This document shows positions 33,826 to 41,892 of a stretch of DNA of 60,625 bases, one piece after another. The notes under the pieces are model-generated. The model was not told the origin of the DNA. It saw only the letters and a program-made list of their open reading frames with translations, and ran no database searches. The position numbers and the translations under genes are program-made. Positions within the stretch are counted from its first letter, which is position 1. Each line of letters begins with the position of its first letter. Source of the DNA: Candidatus Gastranaerophilales bacterium (GTDB lineage: Bacteria; Cyanobacteriota; Vampirovibrionia; Gastranaerophilales; Gastranaerophilaceae); contig QAMI01000016.1 in NCBI GenBank assembly GCA_003150395.1, positions 1-60,625 of the forward strand, written 5' to 3'.

Positions 33826-35035
33826 AAAGAAAACTTTAAAAGAAATTCAATCTGATATAATAAGTGACTATACCACAAGAATAAAAAAAGAAACCGGTGT
33901 TGATGCTCCGCGGCTTCCCAAAGCTGTAGTTCGGTCAATTGCGTGGTCTGTTGCCGGTGTTGCCTCATTGCAGCAGAATTTTTTAGCATGGACATATCTT
34001 CAAATTCATCCCCGTACGTGTTCGCCATCTGTTTTAAAAATGTGGGGTTCATTACTGGGGCTTGAATATAAAACAGGTACAAAAACCACACTTCAGATTG
34101 AAATAGATAATGTTACAGCGTCATCTATAATTTCTGGAACGTTGTGGAAAAGTCCTAAAAACAGCATTGTATACAGCTCTCTTTCAACGGTTTTCCCGAT
34201 TAGCGGTACAGTAGTCTTAAATGTGGAAGCGAAAACCTCCGGTCCCGCAGGTAACTTAAACCCGGGTGAAGAACTTGATATTACAAACCCTTATGAGGGA
34301 ATACCGGATAAAGCTCGAGTAAAAGCTATTCTCGTATCAGGAAGTGTGGATGAAGATATAGAAGATTACAGAAACCGTGTGCTTATTGCATTTAAACGAA
34401 AAGCTCAGGGCGGCAGTTTAGTTGATTATTATTTATGGCCAACTGAAGTTGCGGGGATTGTTGATGCATTTCCGTATGTTTTGGAGTCTGGTACAATAGT
34501 TGTTTATCTGGTATCAGCCGGCAGCGGAAAAGACAGAACACCTTCTGGCAGTGTTACCCCTAATCCTTTCCCTGAATGGGAAAATGGTAATATGAAATCA
34601 ATATCAGGCTCAGGGCTTTTTTATCAAGCCGCAATGGCAATAAACGGTACTACTGACATGAAAAATACGAGACGGCCTGCAGGTGCAGTTGTCGAATTGC
34701 GGATGCCGAATTACATAGGCTATCGTGTTGAGATAACAGAATTAAACCCGGCAACAAATGATATTAATGCAAAAATTAAAGATGCTATTGTTTCGTATTT
34801 AGACACAAAGAAACCGAATATTTTGGCATTGGGTTATACAAAGCAGGATGCAACGATTAATGCAAGCAAATTGAATGCTGCGATACAAAATGCGATTAAT
34901 GCAGACGGCGGGACATATAATTCATTTGTTTTGAAAAATTCAGCGGATGAAATAATTAATGAGGATATTTTGGGGATAGGCTGCCTTGCCTATCTTGAAA
35001 AGTTAAAGATTAATAATGCGGATATTGTACTATGA
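33812..35035 (+). CDS. Baseplate J-like wedge protein (Mu gp47)
   Basis: 407 aa, typical length. Contains LHPRTCSPSVLKMWG-like start (SPSVLKMWGSLLGLEYKTGT), AKTSGPAGNLNPGEELDI, and DEDIEDYRNRVLIAFKRKAQ with GGSLVDYYLWPTEV, the J-family core. Builds the baseplate wedge. Confidence 0.92.
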   Translation: MAGYKKKTLKEIQSDIISDYTTRIKKETGVDAPRLPKAVVRSIAWSVAGVASLQQNFLAWTYLQIHPRTCSPSVLKMWGSLLGLEYKTGTKTTLQIEIDNVTASSIISGTLWKSPKNSIVYSSLSTVFPISGTVVLNVEAKTSGPAGNLNPGEELDITNPYEGIPDKARVKAILVSGSVDEDIEDYRNRVLIAFKRKAQGGSLVDYYLWPTEVAGIVDAFPYVLESGTIVVYLVSAGSGKDRTPSGSVTPNPFPEWENGNMKSISGSGLFYQAAMAINGTTDMKNTRRPAGAVVELRMPNYIGYRVEITELNPATNDINAKIKDAIVSYLDTKKPNILALGYTKQDATINASKLNAAIQNAINADGGTYNSFVLKNSADEIINEDILGIGCLAYLEKLKINNADIVL

Positions 35036-35688
35036 TTTTTCAGAGTTTTAAAACGCTTCTCGGTAATGGGCGGGCGTGGAGGCTGGTAAATACCAATATA
35101 AGCGCGCTTGTTCATGCTCTTATAAAACCGTTTGAAGATATAAGAAGGTCTGCATACAGAATTGTTTATGCTCCTTTCCTTACATCAAATACTTATGCAA
35201 CTGAAGATGAGCAGCTTACAGATGTTGAAAATTATGAAGATCTTTTTGGAATTGAAGCAATCTCAGACATATTAAAAGAGCGTCAGGCAAATGCAGAAGT
35301 TCAATGGTCACTTCGCGGCGGTCAAGGGTTCGGATATATAGAGCAGGTAATGGCACGTGCGGGATTACAGGTTAAAGTCGTTGAAAATATCCCGATGAAA
35401 GACCTTACTTATCTGGGAACTTTTGAATACGGACACACGCAGTACGGTCAGACTGTAAATGACACAAAGGTACAGTACGGAGCTTCCGGGTACAAGCTAA
35501 TTTGTAACGGAGCATTATATTACGGTAATGATTATGATGATCCGGCAAAAATAACCCGCTGGGATAAAGTTTTAATTATAACGGTTATTAATCCTATGAC
35601 ATACGGCCAGTATAAAATTTTTATGGATTTGCTTTTAAGAGTACGGCCAGCCGAATATGTCTGTCTTTGTAAAATTACTTTGTATTAG
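35032..35688 (+). CDS. Mu gp48-like tail protein
   Basis: 218 aa, ATGA coupling to the J-like gene. TLLGNGRAWRLVNTNISALV at the start and DLFGIEAISDILKERQANAE match the gp48 family that links wedges and fibres. Repeated YGxTxYG motifs (EYGHTQYGQTVNDTKVQYG) are seen near 145-163. Confidence 0.85.
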   Translation: MIFQSFKTLLGNGRAWRLVNTNISALVHALIKPFEDIRRSAYRIVYAPFLTSNTYATEDEQLTDVENYEDLFGIEAISDILKERQANAEVQWSLRGGQGFGYIEQVMARAGLQVKVVENIPMKDLTYLGTFEYGHTQYGQTVNDTKVQYGASGYKLICNGALYYGNDYDDPAKITRWDKVLIITVINPMTYGQYKIFMDLLLRVRPAEYVCLCKITLY

Positions 35689-35697
35689 AGGATATTT

Positions 35698-36570
35698 ATG
35701 AAAAATTTATATGACTATGAAAAAACTCAATCAGCAACAGTTGATTTGCCTTTTGGTGCATTTAAAAATGAAAGTTCTCCAGGCCAGCAAGATGGAACGG
35801 ATATTGTAGCAGAGCACATTCAGGATATTGCGTATTGTTTGTTTCAGGTTTTGCAGCTTGCAGGAGTTGTTCCTAATAGTGAACTTGAAGACGGCAACAA
35901 TAAAACCCAGTTTATCAATGCGCTTGCTAATATTGGAATATTAAAACATTCAGATAAAGTTTCTTATAATGTATCTGTTTTAGTATGGATAATAAGCGGG
36001 AATGACTTTATTCTTTACCGCTCCCAAAAGTCGAACAATACTGATAACTTAACAAATTCAGAATCATGGACAAAAATATTAACAATTGACAATAAGAATA
36101 AAATAAATTTTCATGTACAAACGAATATTTCAAGCGGTTCGGGAAGCAGTCTGCCTGTATTTTGTTTTAATTCAGGCCCGGTGGACGAAAACGGAGAACC
36201 TGCATTAATAACGCTATCAAAAAATACATTAACCCTTAATGCGCCTGCGGTTTGTACGACAGCAGGGGGCGAAAAATATACAATAAGCGAAAATATTTCA
36301 CTTGATATATCTGAATCGGCGGACGGAAATTATAATTTATTTTATAATCCTGAAACCGAAGGGCTTGAAATATATAATAATAAGATTTATATCCAAAAGT
36401 CTGAGCCTGATGAAATGCAGATAAATGATATATGGGTAGATACGAGTGTAATGCCTTATAAATCTTATAAAAAGATTTCCGCTTCTGAAAAAGAAAATGT
36501 AAAAATTGTCCCAAACGCAGTCATATCAATACTTTCAGACGGGGGGGGGGGTAACTCTCAGCGTGAATAA
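35698..36570 (+). CDS. Tail fibre N-terminal part, interrupted at 11-G tract
   Basis: 290 aa. The N-terminus (KTQSATVDLPFGAFKNESSP, VAEHIQDIAYCLFQVLQLAG) is of the fibre/collar attachment type. At residues 281-285 an 11-G tract is read and the frame ends nine codons later. With ten Gs it would continue directly into 36551-37033 to give 444 aa. The present form would lack the distal domain. It follows gp48, the normal place of fibre genes. Confidence 0.8.
   Translation: MKNLYDYEKTQSATVDLPFGAFKNESSPGQQDGTDIVAEHIQDIAYCLFQVLQLAGVVPNSELEDGNNKTQFINALANIGILKHSDKVSYNVSVLVWIISGNDFILYRSQKSNNTDNLTNSESWTKILTIDNKNKINFHVQTNISSGSGSSLPVFCFNSGPVDENGEPALITLSKNTLTLNAPAVCTTAGGEKYTISENISLDISESADGNYNLFYNPETEGLEIYNNKIYIQKSEPDEMQINDIWVDTSVMPYKSYKKISASEKENVKIVPNAVISILSDGGGGNSQRE
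36541..36551 (+). repeat. Poly-G tract (11 G), candidate phase-variation switch
   Basis: Eleven Gs inside coding DNA of AT-rich composition. Ten or thirteen Gs join the fibre N-terminus to the downstream frame, eleven (present) ends nine codons later, and twelve ends at once at TAA. Confidence 0.85.
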
Positions 36571-37033
36571 ATACAATATTATGCGGGAAATAGATACCCT
36601 TAAACGTAACAAGGCAGACATAGACCTTGCAAACACAACTCCGGCACAGAGTTTTAAAGACATGAGCGTGTGTTGGGGACTGCCGGATTATATGAACGGT
36701 AAAAAGAATGCAAATGTACTGGGTGCATGGAAAACAGTAGAAGTTGATACATTGTTGATATGTACGTTTGAGAATAGAGCAACCAGTTATGACGGGCAAA
36801 TATTAATAAAAAACGAAAAAGGCGAAGTTCCTCCTGGCATAATTGATGAGGAAGACCCCGGACGAATACTGTCGATTGGAATTTATTCCAATATGGCAGG
36901 TCTAAGATTTCAGACAAGCTTATGGTGTATGTTACCCAAAGGGTTTTCGTATAAGCCCACTATAAACAGTACATTGGGTGCTACAGTCCTTTTAGGTTGT
37001 ATGGAATATCCACTGAAAGGAGCAAGTAATTAA
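36551..37033 (+). pseudogene. Tail fibre distal domain, out of frame in this state
   Basis: 160 codons starting at GTA right after the G tract (VTLSVNKYNIMREIDTLKRN and on) to FSYKPTINSTLGATVLLG near the end. The first internal ATG (36581) has no ribosome binding site, so it is best read as the distal part of the fibre. The product would carry receptor-binding function in the joined form. It is intact as a frame, which argues against old decay. Confidence 0.7.
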
Positions 37034-37034
37034 T

Positions 37035-37400
37035 ATGATATATTTTGACGAAAACAAAGAAGCATATGCGCAAATAGAAACCCTTGAAAGGTGGGGGAGA
37101 AGTTTACTTTTTCAATGCAGTGATGAAGAATATCGGGAATATTTAGAAGGTAAGCGTATCTGGCAGAATGGAAAACTTGTACTTAACCCGAATTACGCAG
37201 AAGAACAGGCAGCAAAAGAGCGTGCAGCGCGCATTGAAGAAATCAAAGAGGCATTAAACGAGCTGGACAAAAATCGTATCCGCGCAATGTGCGAGCCGTC
37301 AGAATACTCAAAAGGCGTGTCGTGGCTTGAATATTACAACAATCAGGCGCGGGAATTGCGTGCAGAACTAGCCGAACAGAGGCACGAGCACGAAGTGTGA
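37035..37400 (+). CDS. Probable tail fibre assembly protein
   Basis: 121 aa, 1 bp after the fibre end. N-terminus has GKRIWQNGKLVLNPNYAEEQ, then a charged coiled coil with RAARIEEIKEALNELDKNRI, as often seen in small proteins following fibre genes. Pairs with the first fibre cassette. Confidence 0.55.
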   Translation: MIYFDENKEAYAQIETLERWGRSLLFQCSDEEYREYLEGKRIWQNGKLVLNPNYAEEQAAKERAARIEEIKEALNELDKNRIRAMCEPSEYSKGVSWLEYYNNQARELRAELAEQRHEHEV

Positions 37401-37403
37401 GAG

Positions 37404-37451
37404 GCTCACAACAATCAACGTAAACGTTGAGTTTTCGTTGTTGTTGTGAGC
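37404..37451. repeat. Two-part strong hairpin after fibre cassette 1
   Basis: GCTCACAACAA (37404-37414) pairs with TTGTTGTGAGC (37441-37451), and inside TCAACGT/ACGTTGA (37415-37421/37424-37430) forms a further stem with an AA loop. No poly-T tail. It lies between convergent genes and may stop transcription or be a recombination or binding site. Confidence 0.6.
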
Positions 37452-37501
37452 GGTGCCGTTTAACGTGAGGCGCAGAACTTCAAGAAGCAGAAAGTTGCTG
37501 C

Positions 37502-38116
37502 TTATAGCTGCTCATTATTATCAGAAGAGCTAATGCAGTAAAGATTAAAAATATCCATTTTAAAATATCTAGCGGCTAACTCTAAAGCGGCAACATATCC
37601 GTAATTTCTGATAGTTTCAAAAAAGCATTTGTTAAGTTCCAAATCCCGCACAGCTATAAGGTTTAACATTATCTCGCTTTGATACGCATTGGTTAATAAA
37701 ACCGCAAAAGCTTGCTTACAAGTCAGAAAAGCTTGATCGTATGCAATAGTATTATTACGGTGTTCTATCTTAAGAGTTTTTTTATTGATTTTGCAATATC
37801 CGTTACAATCAATAATGTAGTATTTTTTTGTCGTATCAATTACCGGACACTTGCAAACAGCATCAGAATGAGAGTTTTCATCAAATATAGTAACAAAAAG
37901 CTCTTTTAATTCAGTATGAGGAGGTTTTACAAATATTTCCTGCTGTATATTGTCGCAATAGATATTTTCAATATCCGGGAGCGGAGTTTTCTCTCTCATA
38001 GCTGATAACAGTGTATTAACAGCAATTTCTTCCTCAACAGACAGCCTGTAATTTTTTGGCATTTTATTATTTGCTTTTGTGGAACCTTTCGGCCTCCCTC
38101 TTTTTCTTTTTTCCAT
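37502..38116 (-). CDS. AT-hook-type regulator between fibre cassettes
   Basis: 204 aa. The N-terminus KRKRGRPKGSTK holds an AT-hook GRP core. No other known domain; several Cys (CDN, CKCPV, CNGYCK) occur in the middle. It is the only reverse-strand gene among the structural genes before higBA, and a 9-bp inverted repeat lies 19 bp upstream of its start. Likely a DNA-binding regulator acquired as a moron; its targets could include itself and the divergent fibre cassette. Confidence 0.6.
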   Translation of the reverse strand: MEKRKRGRPKGSTKANNKMPKNYRLSVEEEIAVNTLLSAMREKTPLPDIENIYCDNIQQEIFVKPPHTELKELFVTIFDENSHSDAVCKCPVIDTTKKYYIIDCNGYCKINKKTLKIEHRNNTIAYDQAFLTCKQAFAVLLTNAYQSEIMLNLIAVRDLELNKCFFETIRNYGYVAALELAARYFKMDIFNLYCISSSDNNEQL

Positions 38117-38134
38117 AAATAAATTTTATCACAT

Positions 38135-38250
38135 ATTATTTGTAAAGACAAATAATTCCCGATTAAATATTAAATACTGATTTAAAAACAGAATTAAATG
38201 TATTTACAAATAATTTATTAAAAAATTTTTAAGCATTTTTTGTAAAGACA
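38135..38250. promoter_or_regulatory. Operator-like repeats between AT-hook gene and cassette 2
   Basis: ATTATTTGT/ACAAATAAT (38135-38143/38148-38156) is a perfect 9-bp inverted repeat with AAAG between. TTTGTAAAGACA occurs twice (38139-38150 and 38239-38250, exactly 100 bp apart), and TTTACAAATAAT near 38203 is a reverse copy of the first. The whole divergent spacer is otherwise AT-rich and gene-free. Confidence 0.55.
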
Positions 38251-38298
38251 TTTAATTTGAAAATTAACGAAGCATAACATGATAAAAAGGAACAGTAA

Positions 38299-38457
38299 AT
38301 GACAGTAACCGTAAAACAAAATCCATACAACCATAATATTCCGGAATTATCACTAACAGGAGTTTATTACGAAGAAATGGGCGACACCGTAATAACACTT
38401 CCAAGCGACGGTATCGACGGAATAACCTACGAAATAATTAATGAAAACGAAGAATAA
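38299..38457 (+). CDS. Small fibre-cassette protein (52 aa)
   Basis: 52 aa, AAAAAGGAA before the ATG. Ends GIDGITYEIINENEE, close to DLDGITYEEIVEE at the end of the next protein. Unknown; probably a small tail or fibre component. Confidence 0.5.
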   Translation: MTVTVKQNPYNHNIPELSLTGVYYEEMGDTVITLPSDGIDGITYEIINENEE

Positions 38458-38471
38458 GAAAGGAAAAAGTA

Positions 38472-39245
38472 ATGGCATCAAATAAAGTAAGATTGAAAAG
38501 TAAAACCGGCACAATTCTATATCCAGAAACAAAAGCCTCAATTGTCAAAAATGAAAGCGGTCAAAACCTCGGCACTGTAGAAGCCGGCGCACAGGTCAAT
38601 AAAATTGAAACAATCAAGGTAAACGGCACACCTTTACAAATTGTCAGCAAAGCTGTTGAAATTACAATTCCTGCCAATGCAGAATATTCCATTAAAAAAC
38701 AAGCTACTGCTGAAAGCGGTTTTTCTGCAACCTACTACCTCACTAAAAACGGTACTCAAACCGGTGAAAAAATTAATATCCCGAAAGATATGGTTGTTCA
38801 ATCGGGTTCTGTCAAAACCTGCGAAACCGCTGATAAACCTGTATCAGGTTACAAAGTCGGTGACAAATATATTGACCTTGTACTTGCAAATGCAGAAAAC
38901 TCGCATGTTTACATTCTTGTGTCTGATTTAGTTGACAATTACACAGCAGGCACGGCAATTACAATTTCCGGCAAAACAATCGGAGTAAATCTTGAAACTC
39001 TAAAACAAACTTTTGCCCTAAAAGCCGATGTTGACAAAAAAGCGACCAAATCAACAACGCTTTCCGGTTATGGCATAACCGATGCCTACACGAAAACCGA
39101 GGTCACAGCCGAATTAAATAAAAAAGCAAACAAAGGTACAACGCTCGCATCTTACGGCATAGCTGACGCATACACAAAATCGGAAGTTGATGCTCTGATA
39201 GAAGATTTGGACGGCATAACTTACGAAGAAATTGTGGAGGAATAA
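38472..39245 (+). CDS. Tail fibre protein with short repeats
   Basis: 257 aa behind AGAAAGGAAAA. Beta-rich first part and a C-terminal pair of fibre repeats: KKATKSTTLSGYGITDAYTK and KKANKGTTLASYGIADAYTK, a common repeat of side tail fibres, then a short end. Overlaps the next gene by one base. Confidence 0.75.
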   Translation: MASNKVRLKSKTGTILYPETKASIVKNESGQNLGTVEAGAQVNKIETIKVNGTPLQIVSKAVEITIPANAEYSIKKQATAESGFSATYYLTKNGTQTGEKINIPKDMVVQSGSVKTCETADKPVSGYKVGDKYIDLVLANAENSHVYILVSDLVDNYTAGTAITISGKTIGVNLETLKQTFALKADVDKKATKSTTLSGYGITDAYTKTEVTAELNKKANKGTTLASYGIADAYTKSEVDALIEDLDGITYEEIVEE

Positions 39246-39943
39246 TGAAAGAAGTTGCAGCTAAAAAAGTAATTTTAAAAAACAAAGATGATATTTATCT
39301 TCTTCCATATACCTCAGCAGATGCAGACGCCGTCCACAAAGCCGGCGAGGAAACAATAACCGGCACAAAAACTTTTAAAAACGGTGTACCTATAATTTTG
39401 CAGCATCCAGACGCTACTGTCGCAGCACCGCCCGGAACGGTTTCAAATATAGTTCAAGATTTCCGAGATGCCTCTGGCGCAAGAACAGGTTGTGTTTATA
39501 ACTCAATAACCCAGAATGGAGAAGTTCTGTCCCAATTACAGGTAATTAGAGGCGGTGTATATAACACTTTAGGCCTTGGCATTGATGCCGCAAATAAAAG
39601 CACGCTTACACATAATGGTGTTCTTTTACGATATGTAGATTACTTTTTCGCAAACGAATGGGGCTGGTGTAGAAAATGGTCAGACGGCTGGCTTGAACAG
39701 GGCGGCATTATTGGCGATTTTGTCGGAGGTCTTGATGCTATTGTTCTTTCGTTTCTACGTCCGTTTCTGCATACCGGTTATTCAATATTTGTAACTCGTG
39801 GCGGCTTTAAAGGTGATAATACCCGAACAGATATAGGTATAATCGCAATGTCAACTGTAAATTGTACGCTGGGCGTTTGGGCAGGCTCCGCAGGAAGTAT
39901 GGGCCGCTGGTACGCTTGCGGTTGGGATAGTACCGCACAATAA
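39245..39943 (+). CDS. Tail fibre / receptor-binding protein
   Basis: 232 aa. The N-terminus DIYLLPYTSADADAVHKAGE and EETITGTKTFKNG are frequent in fibre proteins, and the C-terminus CRKWSDGWLEQGGIIGDF fits the gp53-like tip domain that ends many fibres. Likely the receptor-binding tip of cassette 2. Confidence 0.75.
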   Translation: MKEVAAKKVILKNKDDIYLLPYTSADADAVHKAGEETITGTKTFKNGVPIILQHPDATVAAPPGTVSNIVQDFRDASGARTGCVYNSITQNGEVLSQLQVIRGGVYNTLGLGIDAANKSTLTHNGVLLRYVDYFFANEWGWCRKWSDGWLEQGGIIGDFVGGLDAIVLSFLRPFLHTGYSIFVTRGGFKGDNTRTDIGIIAMSTVNCTLGVWAGSAGSMGRWYACGWDSTAQ

Positions 39944-39973
39944 AGCTAAACAAATAAAAACAAAGGAGTAAAA

Positions 39974-40378
39974 ATGGATTTTGAAAAACAATATACAGAT
40001 GACGATTATGCAAACAAAGCAGGTGAAGCAAATGCAACCGGCCAAATACTCTATGTTCTTGTGACAGACGAAGAAAGCGACGGGGCAAAGAAAAAAGTCG
40101 GAAATCTTGTCCTTGCAGAGCCGGACTATTACGTTTGCTATGAAGCTAATTATACAGACGGCACAATTAACGAAAATCTTGAAGCGGAAAAAGCTCAAAA
40201 ACTCAAAGACATTGAAGCGCAAGAAATAAAATCAAGGCTTATGTCTCTTGACTTAGATGCAATCCGTCCATTGCGCGCGATATTGGCGGGCACGCAGACT
40301 GAGGAGGATTTAGAAAAAATCAAAGAAATAGAAACAAAGGCTGTCGAATTACGAATAACTCTTTCTACATTGCAATAA
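39974..40378 (+). CDS. Probable tail fibre assembly protein, cassette 2
   Basis: 134 aa behind AAAGGAG. Charged, helical C-terminus (MSLDLDAIRPLRAILAGTQT, EEDLEKIKEIETKAVEL), similar in position and style to the product of 37035-37400. Its 3' end overlaps higA, which is convergent, by 14 bp. Confidence 0.55.
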   Translation: MDFEKQYTDDDYANKAGEANATGQILYVLVTDEESDGAKKKVGNLVLAEPDYYVCYEANYTDGTINENLEAEKAQKLKDIEAQEIKSRLMSLDLDAIRPLRAILAGTQTEEDLEKIKEIETKAVELRITLSTLQ

Positions 40379-40649
40379 CTTCAACGTCATCAAGATTAAC
40401 GCGCTGCTTAGCCTGCCATAGGTCATAGGCTAGTTGTAAATTTAACCATAGTTCAGCAGATGTACCGAGAGCCTTAGATAACTTCAAAGCCATTTCAGGA
40501 CTAATACCGCATTTAGAGTTAACAATTTCAGATAAATTTTTACGGCTTGTGCCGATTTTTAAAGCAAATTCAGTTATGGATAAACTTAACGGCTTAATCC
40601 AATCTTCAAGTAAGATTATTCCCGGATGCGGAGGGTTGAACATTTCCAT
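40365..40649 (-). CDS. higA: HigA-family antitoxin
   Basis: 94 aa behind AGAAAGGA. N-terminus PPHPGIILLEDWIKPL is the HigA signature, then an XRE HTH (ITEFALKIGTSRKNLSEIVN) and AELWLNLQLAYDLW. Neutralises HigB and represses the operon at the palindrome in its promoter. Second gene of the pair, as usual for higBA. Confidence 0.93.
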   Translation of the reverse strand: MEMFNPPHPGIILLEDWIKPLSLSITEFALKIGTSRKNLSEIVNSKCGISPEMALKLSKALGTSAELWLNLQLAYDLWQAKQRVNLDDVEVIAM

Positions 40650-40665
40650 AATTTTATCCTTTCTG

Positions 40666-40950
40666 TTAGTGATAATCTTGATAATCTACAATATATACAT
40701 TTCCTGATTTTTCATCAAATTCAAATGTAATTCTCCAGTTTGCCTGAACTGTAACCGCCCATTGACCTTTTAAGTCGCCTGTAAGCTGATGCAGTCTATA
40801 TGCCGGAGATGATAAATCGTTTATTACGGTCATTTTATCTAACACTGCCAGTATTCTTGATAGTTTATCTGCATGTATTGCTTGAATACCTTTTTTACTG
40901 CCAGTCAGAAAAAATTTTTCAAGTCCTTTGTGTTTAAACGATTTAATCAT
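40666..40950 (-). CDS. higB: HigB-family toxin (RelE-like mRNA interferase)
   Basis: 94 aa. Fits the HigB pattern: IKSFKHKGLEKFFLTGSKKG, LSSPAYRLHQLTGDLKGQWA, and NWRITFEFDE with YIVDYQDYH at the end. Cleaves mRNA on ribosomes. Its ATG is where the promoter's start site is expected, so the transcript would have almost no leader. Located among late genes but on the opposite strand, so it can be expressed from the lysogen. Confidence 0.92.
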   Translation of the reverse strand: MIKSFKHKGLEKFFLTGSKKGIQAIHADKLSRILAVLDKMTVINDLSSPAYRLHQLTGDLKGQWAVTVQANWRITFEFDEKSGNVYIVDYQDYH

Positions 40951-40956
40951 ACTAAT

Positions 40957-40985
40957 ATTATAACTCGTAACGTTACAAGTGTCAA
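40957..40985 (-). promoter_or_regulatory. higBA promoter with palindromic operator
   Basis: Read on the minus strand: TTGACA (40985-40980), 17-bp spacer, TATAAT (40962-40957), both perfect consensus. The spacer contains GTAACGTTAC (40967-40976), a perfect palindrome with near-matching flanks. This is the expected HigA site, allowing autoregulation. Confidence 0.85.
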
Positions 40986-41058
40986 GTGTTTTGTAGAAAT
41001 TTTGTAACAGCGTATAAACTGCTGTTTTTGTATGTAATTAAAAGAAAGTGAGGAAATT

Positions 41059-41280
41059 ATGCAAGAAGAAAACAAAGCCAAATTAAAACAAGAGGGCTGG
41101 GGATTACTCAAGGATATTTTGAATGCTGTAGCAAACAGGGGTTATAATATGCTTGAGCTTGTAATTAAAGACAGTAAAACAGTCTGGGATGATGCATTGT
41201 TACCGGCATTGGAAAAAGTCAGAGATTTTGCATTAAATGCTATAAGTAAAATCGGTCAAAAAAAAGAGGTAACTACTTAA
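41059..41280 (+). CDS. Lysis-region small protein
   Basis: 73 aa behind GTGAGGA. Helical, with LLKDILNAVANRGYNMLELV; stop overlaps the next ATG (TAATG). No family recognised. Confidence 0.55.
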   Translation: MQEENKAKLKQEGWGLLKDILNAVANRGYNMLELVIKDSKTVWDDALLPALEKVRDFALNAISKIGQKKEVTT

Positions 41281-41528
41281 TGAATTTTGGTATCCCAAAA
41301 GCAGTTGAAGCAATCGGAAACGCAGTAAAAAGCGTTTTCGATTTTGCCTCGACTGTCAAAGAAGAACAATCAGAAACAGAGGTTATTCGTGACAAACGTG
41401 ACAGTGAAACAGCTTGTAAATATGCTGAATTTGCAATTCGAGCTGTAGAAAGAAGCGCTGTTTTTATAAAAAAAATAGATAAATTCCGTTTTAACTATTT
41501 TGCCAAAAAGTTTAGAGATTATAAGTAG
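41280..41528 (+). CDS. Lysis-region small protein
   Basis: 82 aa. N-terminus amphipathic (IPKAVEAIGNAVKSVFDFAS), then a charged end. No clear membrane segment. Unknown. Confidence 0.55.
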   Translation: MNFGIPKAVEAIGNAVKSVFDFASTVKEEQSETEVIRDKRDSETACKYAEFAIRAVERSAVFIKKIDKFRFNYFAKKFRDYK

Positions 41529-41538
41529 GAGACAATAA

Positions 41539-41859
41539 ATGCAGACAGACGGTGATATTTTGACATTTCTGGCAACAATAATAAGCGGCGGCGGAATTGG
41601 CGGAGGTGTCGGTGTTGCTATAGTTAGAGCTTTTATGCGTTCTGAAGCTAAAAAAGCTTTAAAATGTGACATTGAAAAAATTGACAAAGACATTGCAGAA
41701 TTAAAAACCGAAGATGAGGCGCTTCATAAGCGAATTAACCATGTTGAAAACGATTATGTTCAATGCCGTTATTGTGATATGCAGCATAACAATCTTGAAA
41801 ATACATTGAACGATATAACGCATAAGTTGGACATTTTGATTGAACGTGAGATGAGATAA
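41539..41859 (+). CDS. Holin-like or XhlA-like membrane protein
   Basis: 106 aa behind AGGAGA. One Gly-rich hydrophobic segment (residues about 8-30, ATIISGGGIGGGVGVAIVRA) and a long coiled coil (LKTEDEALHKRINHVEND). This form is common in phage lysis accessory proteins. It directly precedes the endolysin; a 7-bp hairpin (41861-41880) lies between. Confidence 0.6.
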   Translation: MQTDGDILTFLATIISGGGIGGGVGVAIVRAFMRSEAKKALKCDIEKIDKDIAELKTEDEALHKRINHVENDYVQCRYCDMQHNNLENTLNDITHKLDILIEREMR

Positions 41860-41892
41860 ATCAGACAATAGTATGTCTGAAGAAAGGATAAA

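Noticed and set aside
25337..35688. Mu-like transposable phage
   Set aside because: Tail genes are Mu-like, but there is no MuA/MuB transposase, and the element has integrase and att repeats in a tRNA.
36506..36580. Independent start for the gene ending at 37033
   Set aside because: The upstream part lies in another frame of the fibre gene, and neither it nor ATG 36581 has a ribosome binding site; the fused reading across the G tract is more convincing.
35698..40378. Diversity-generating retroelement acting on fibres
   Set aside because: No reverse transcriptase gene or template/variable repeat pair is present in the window.
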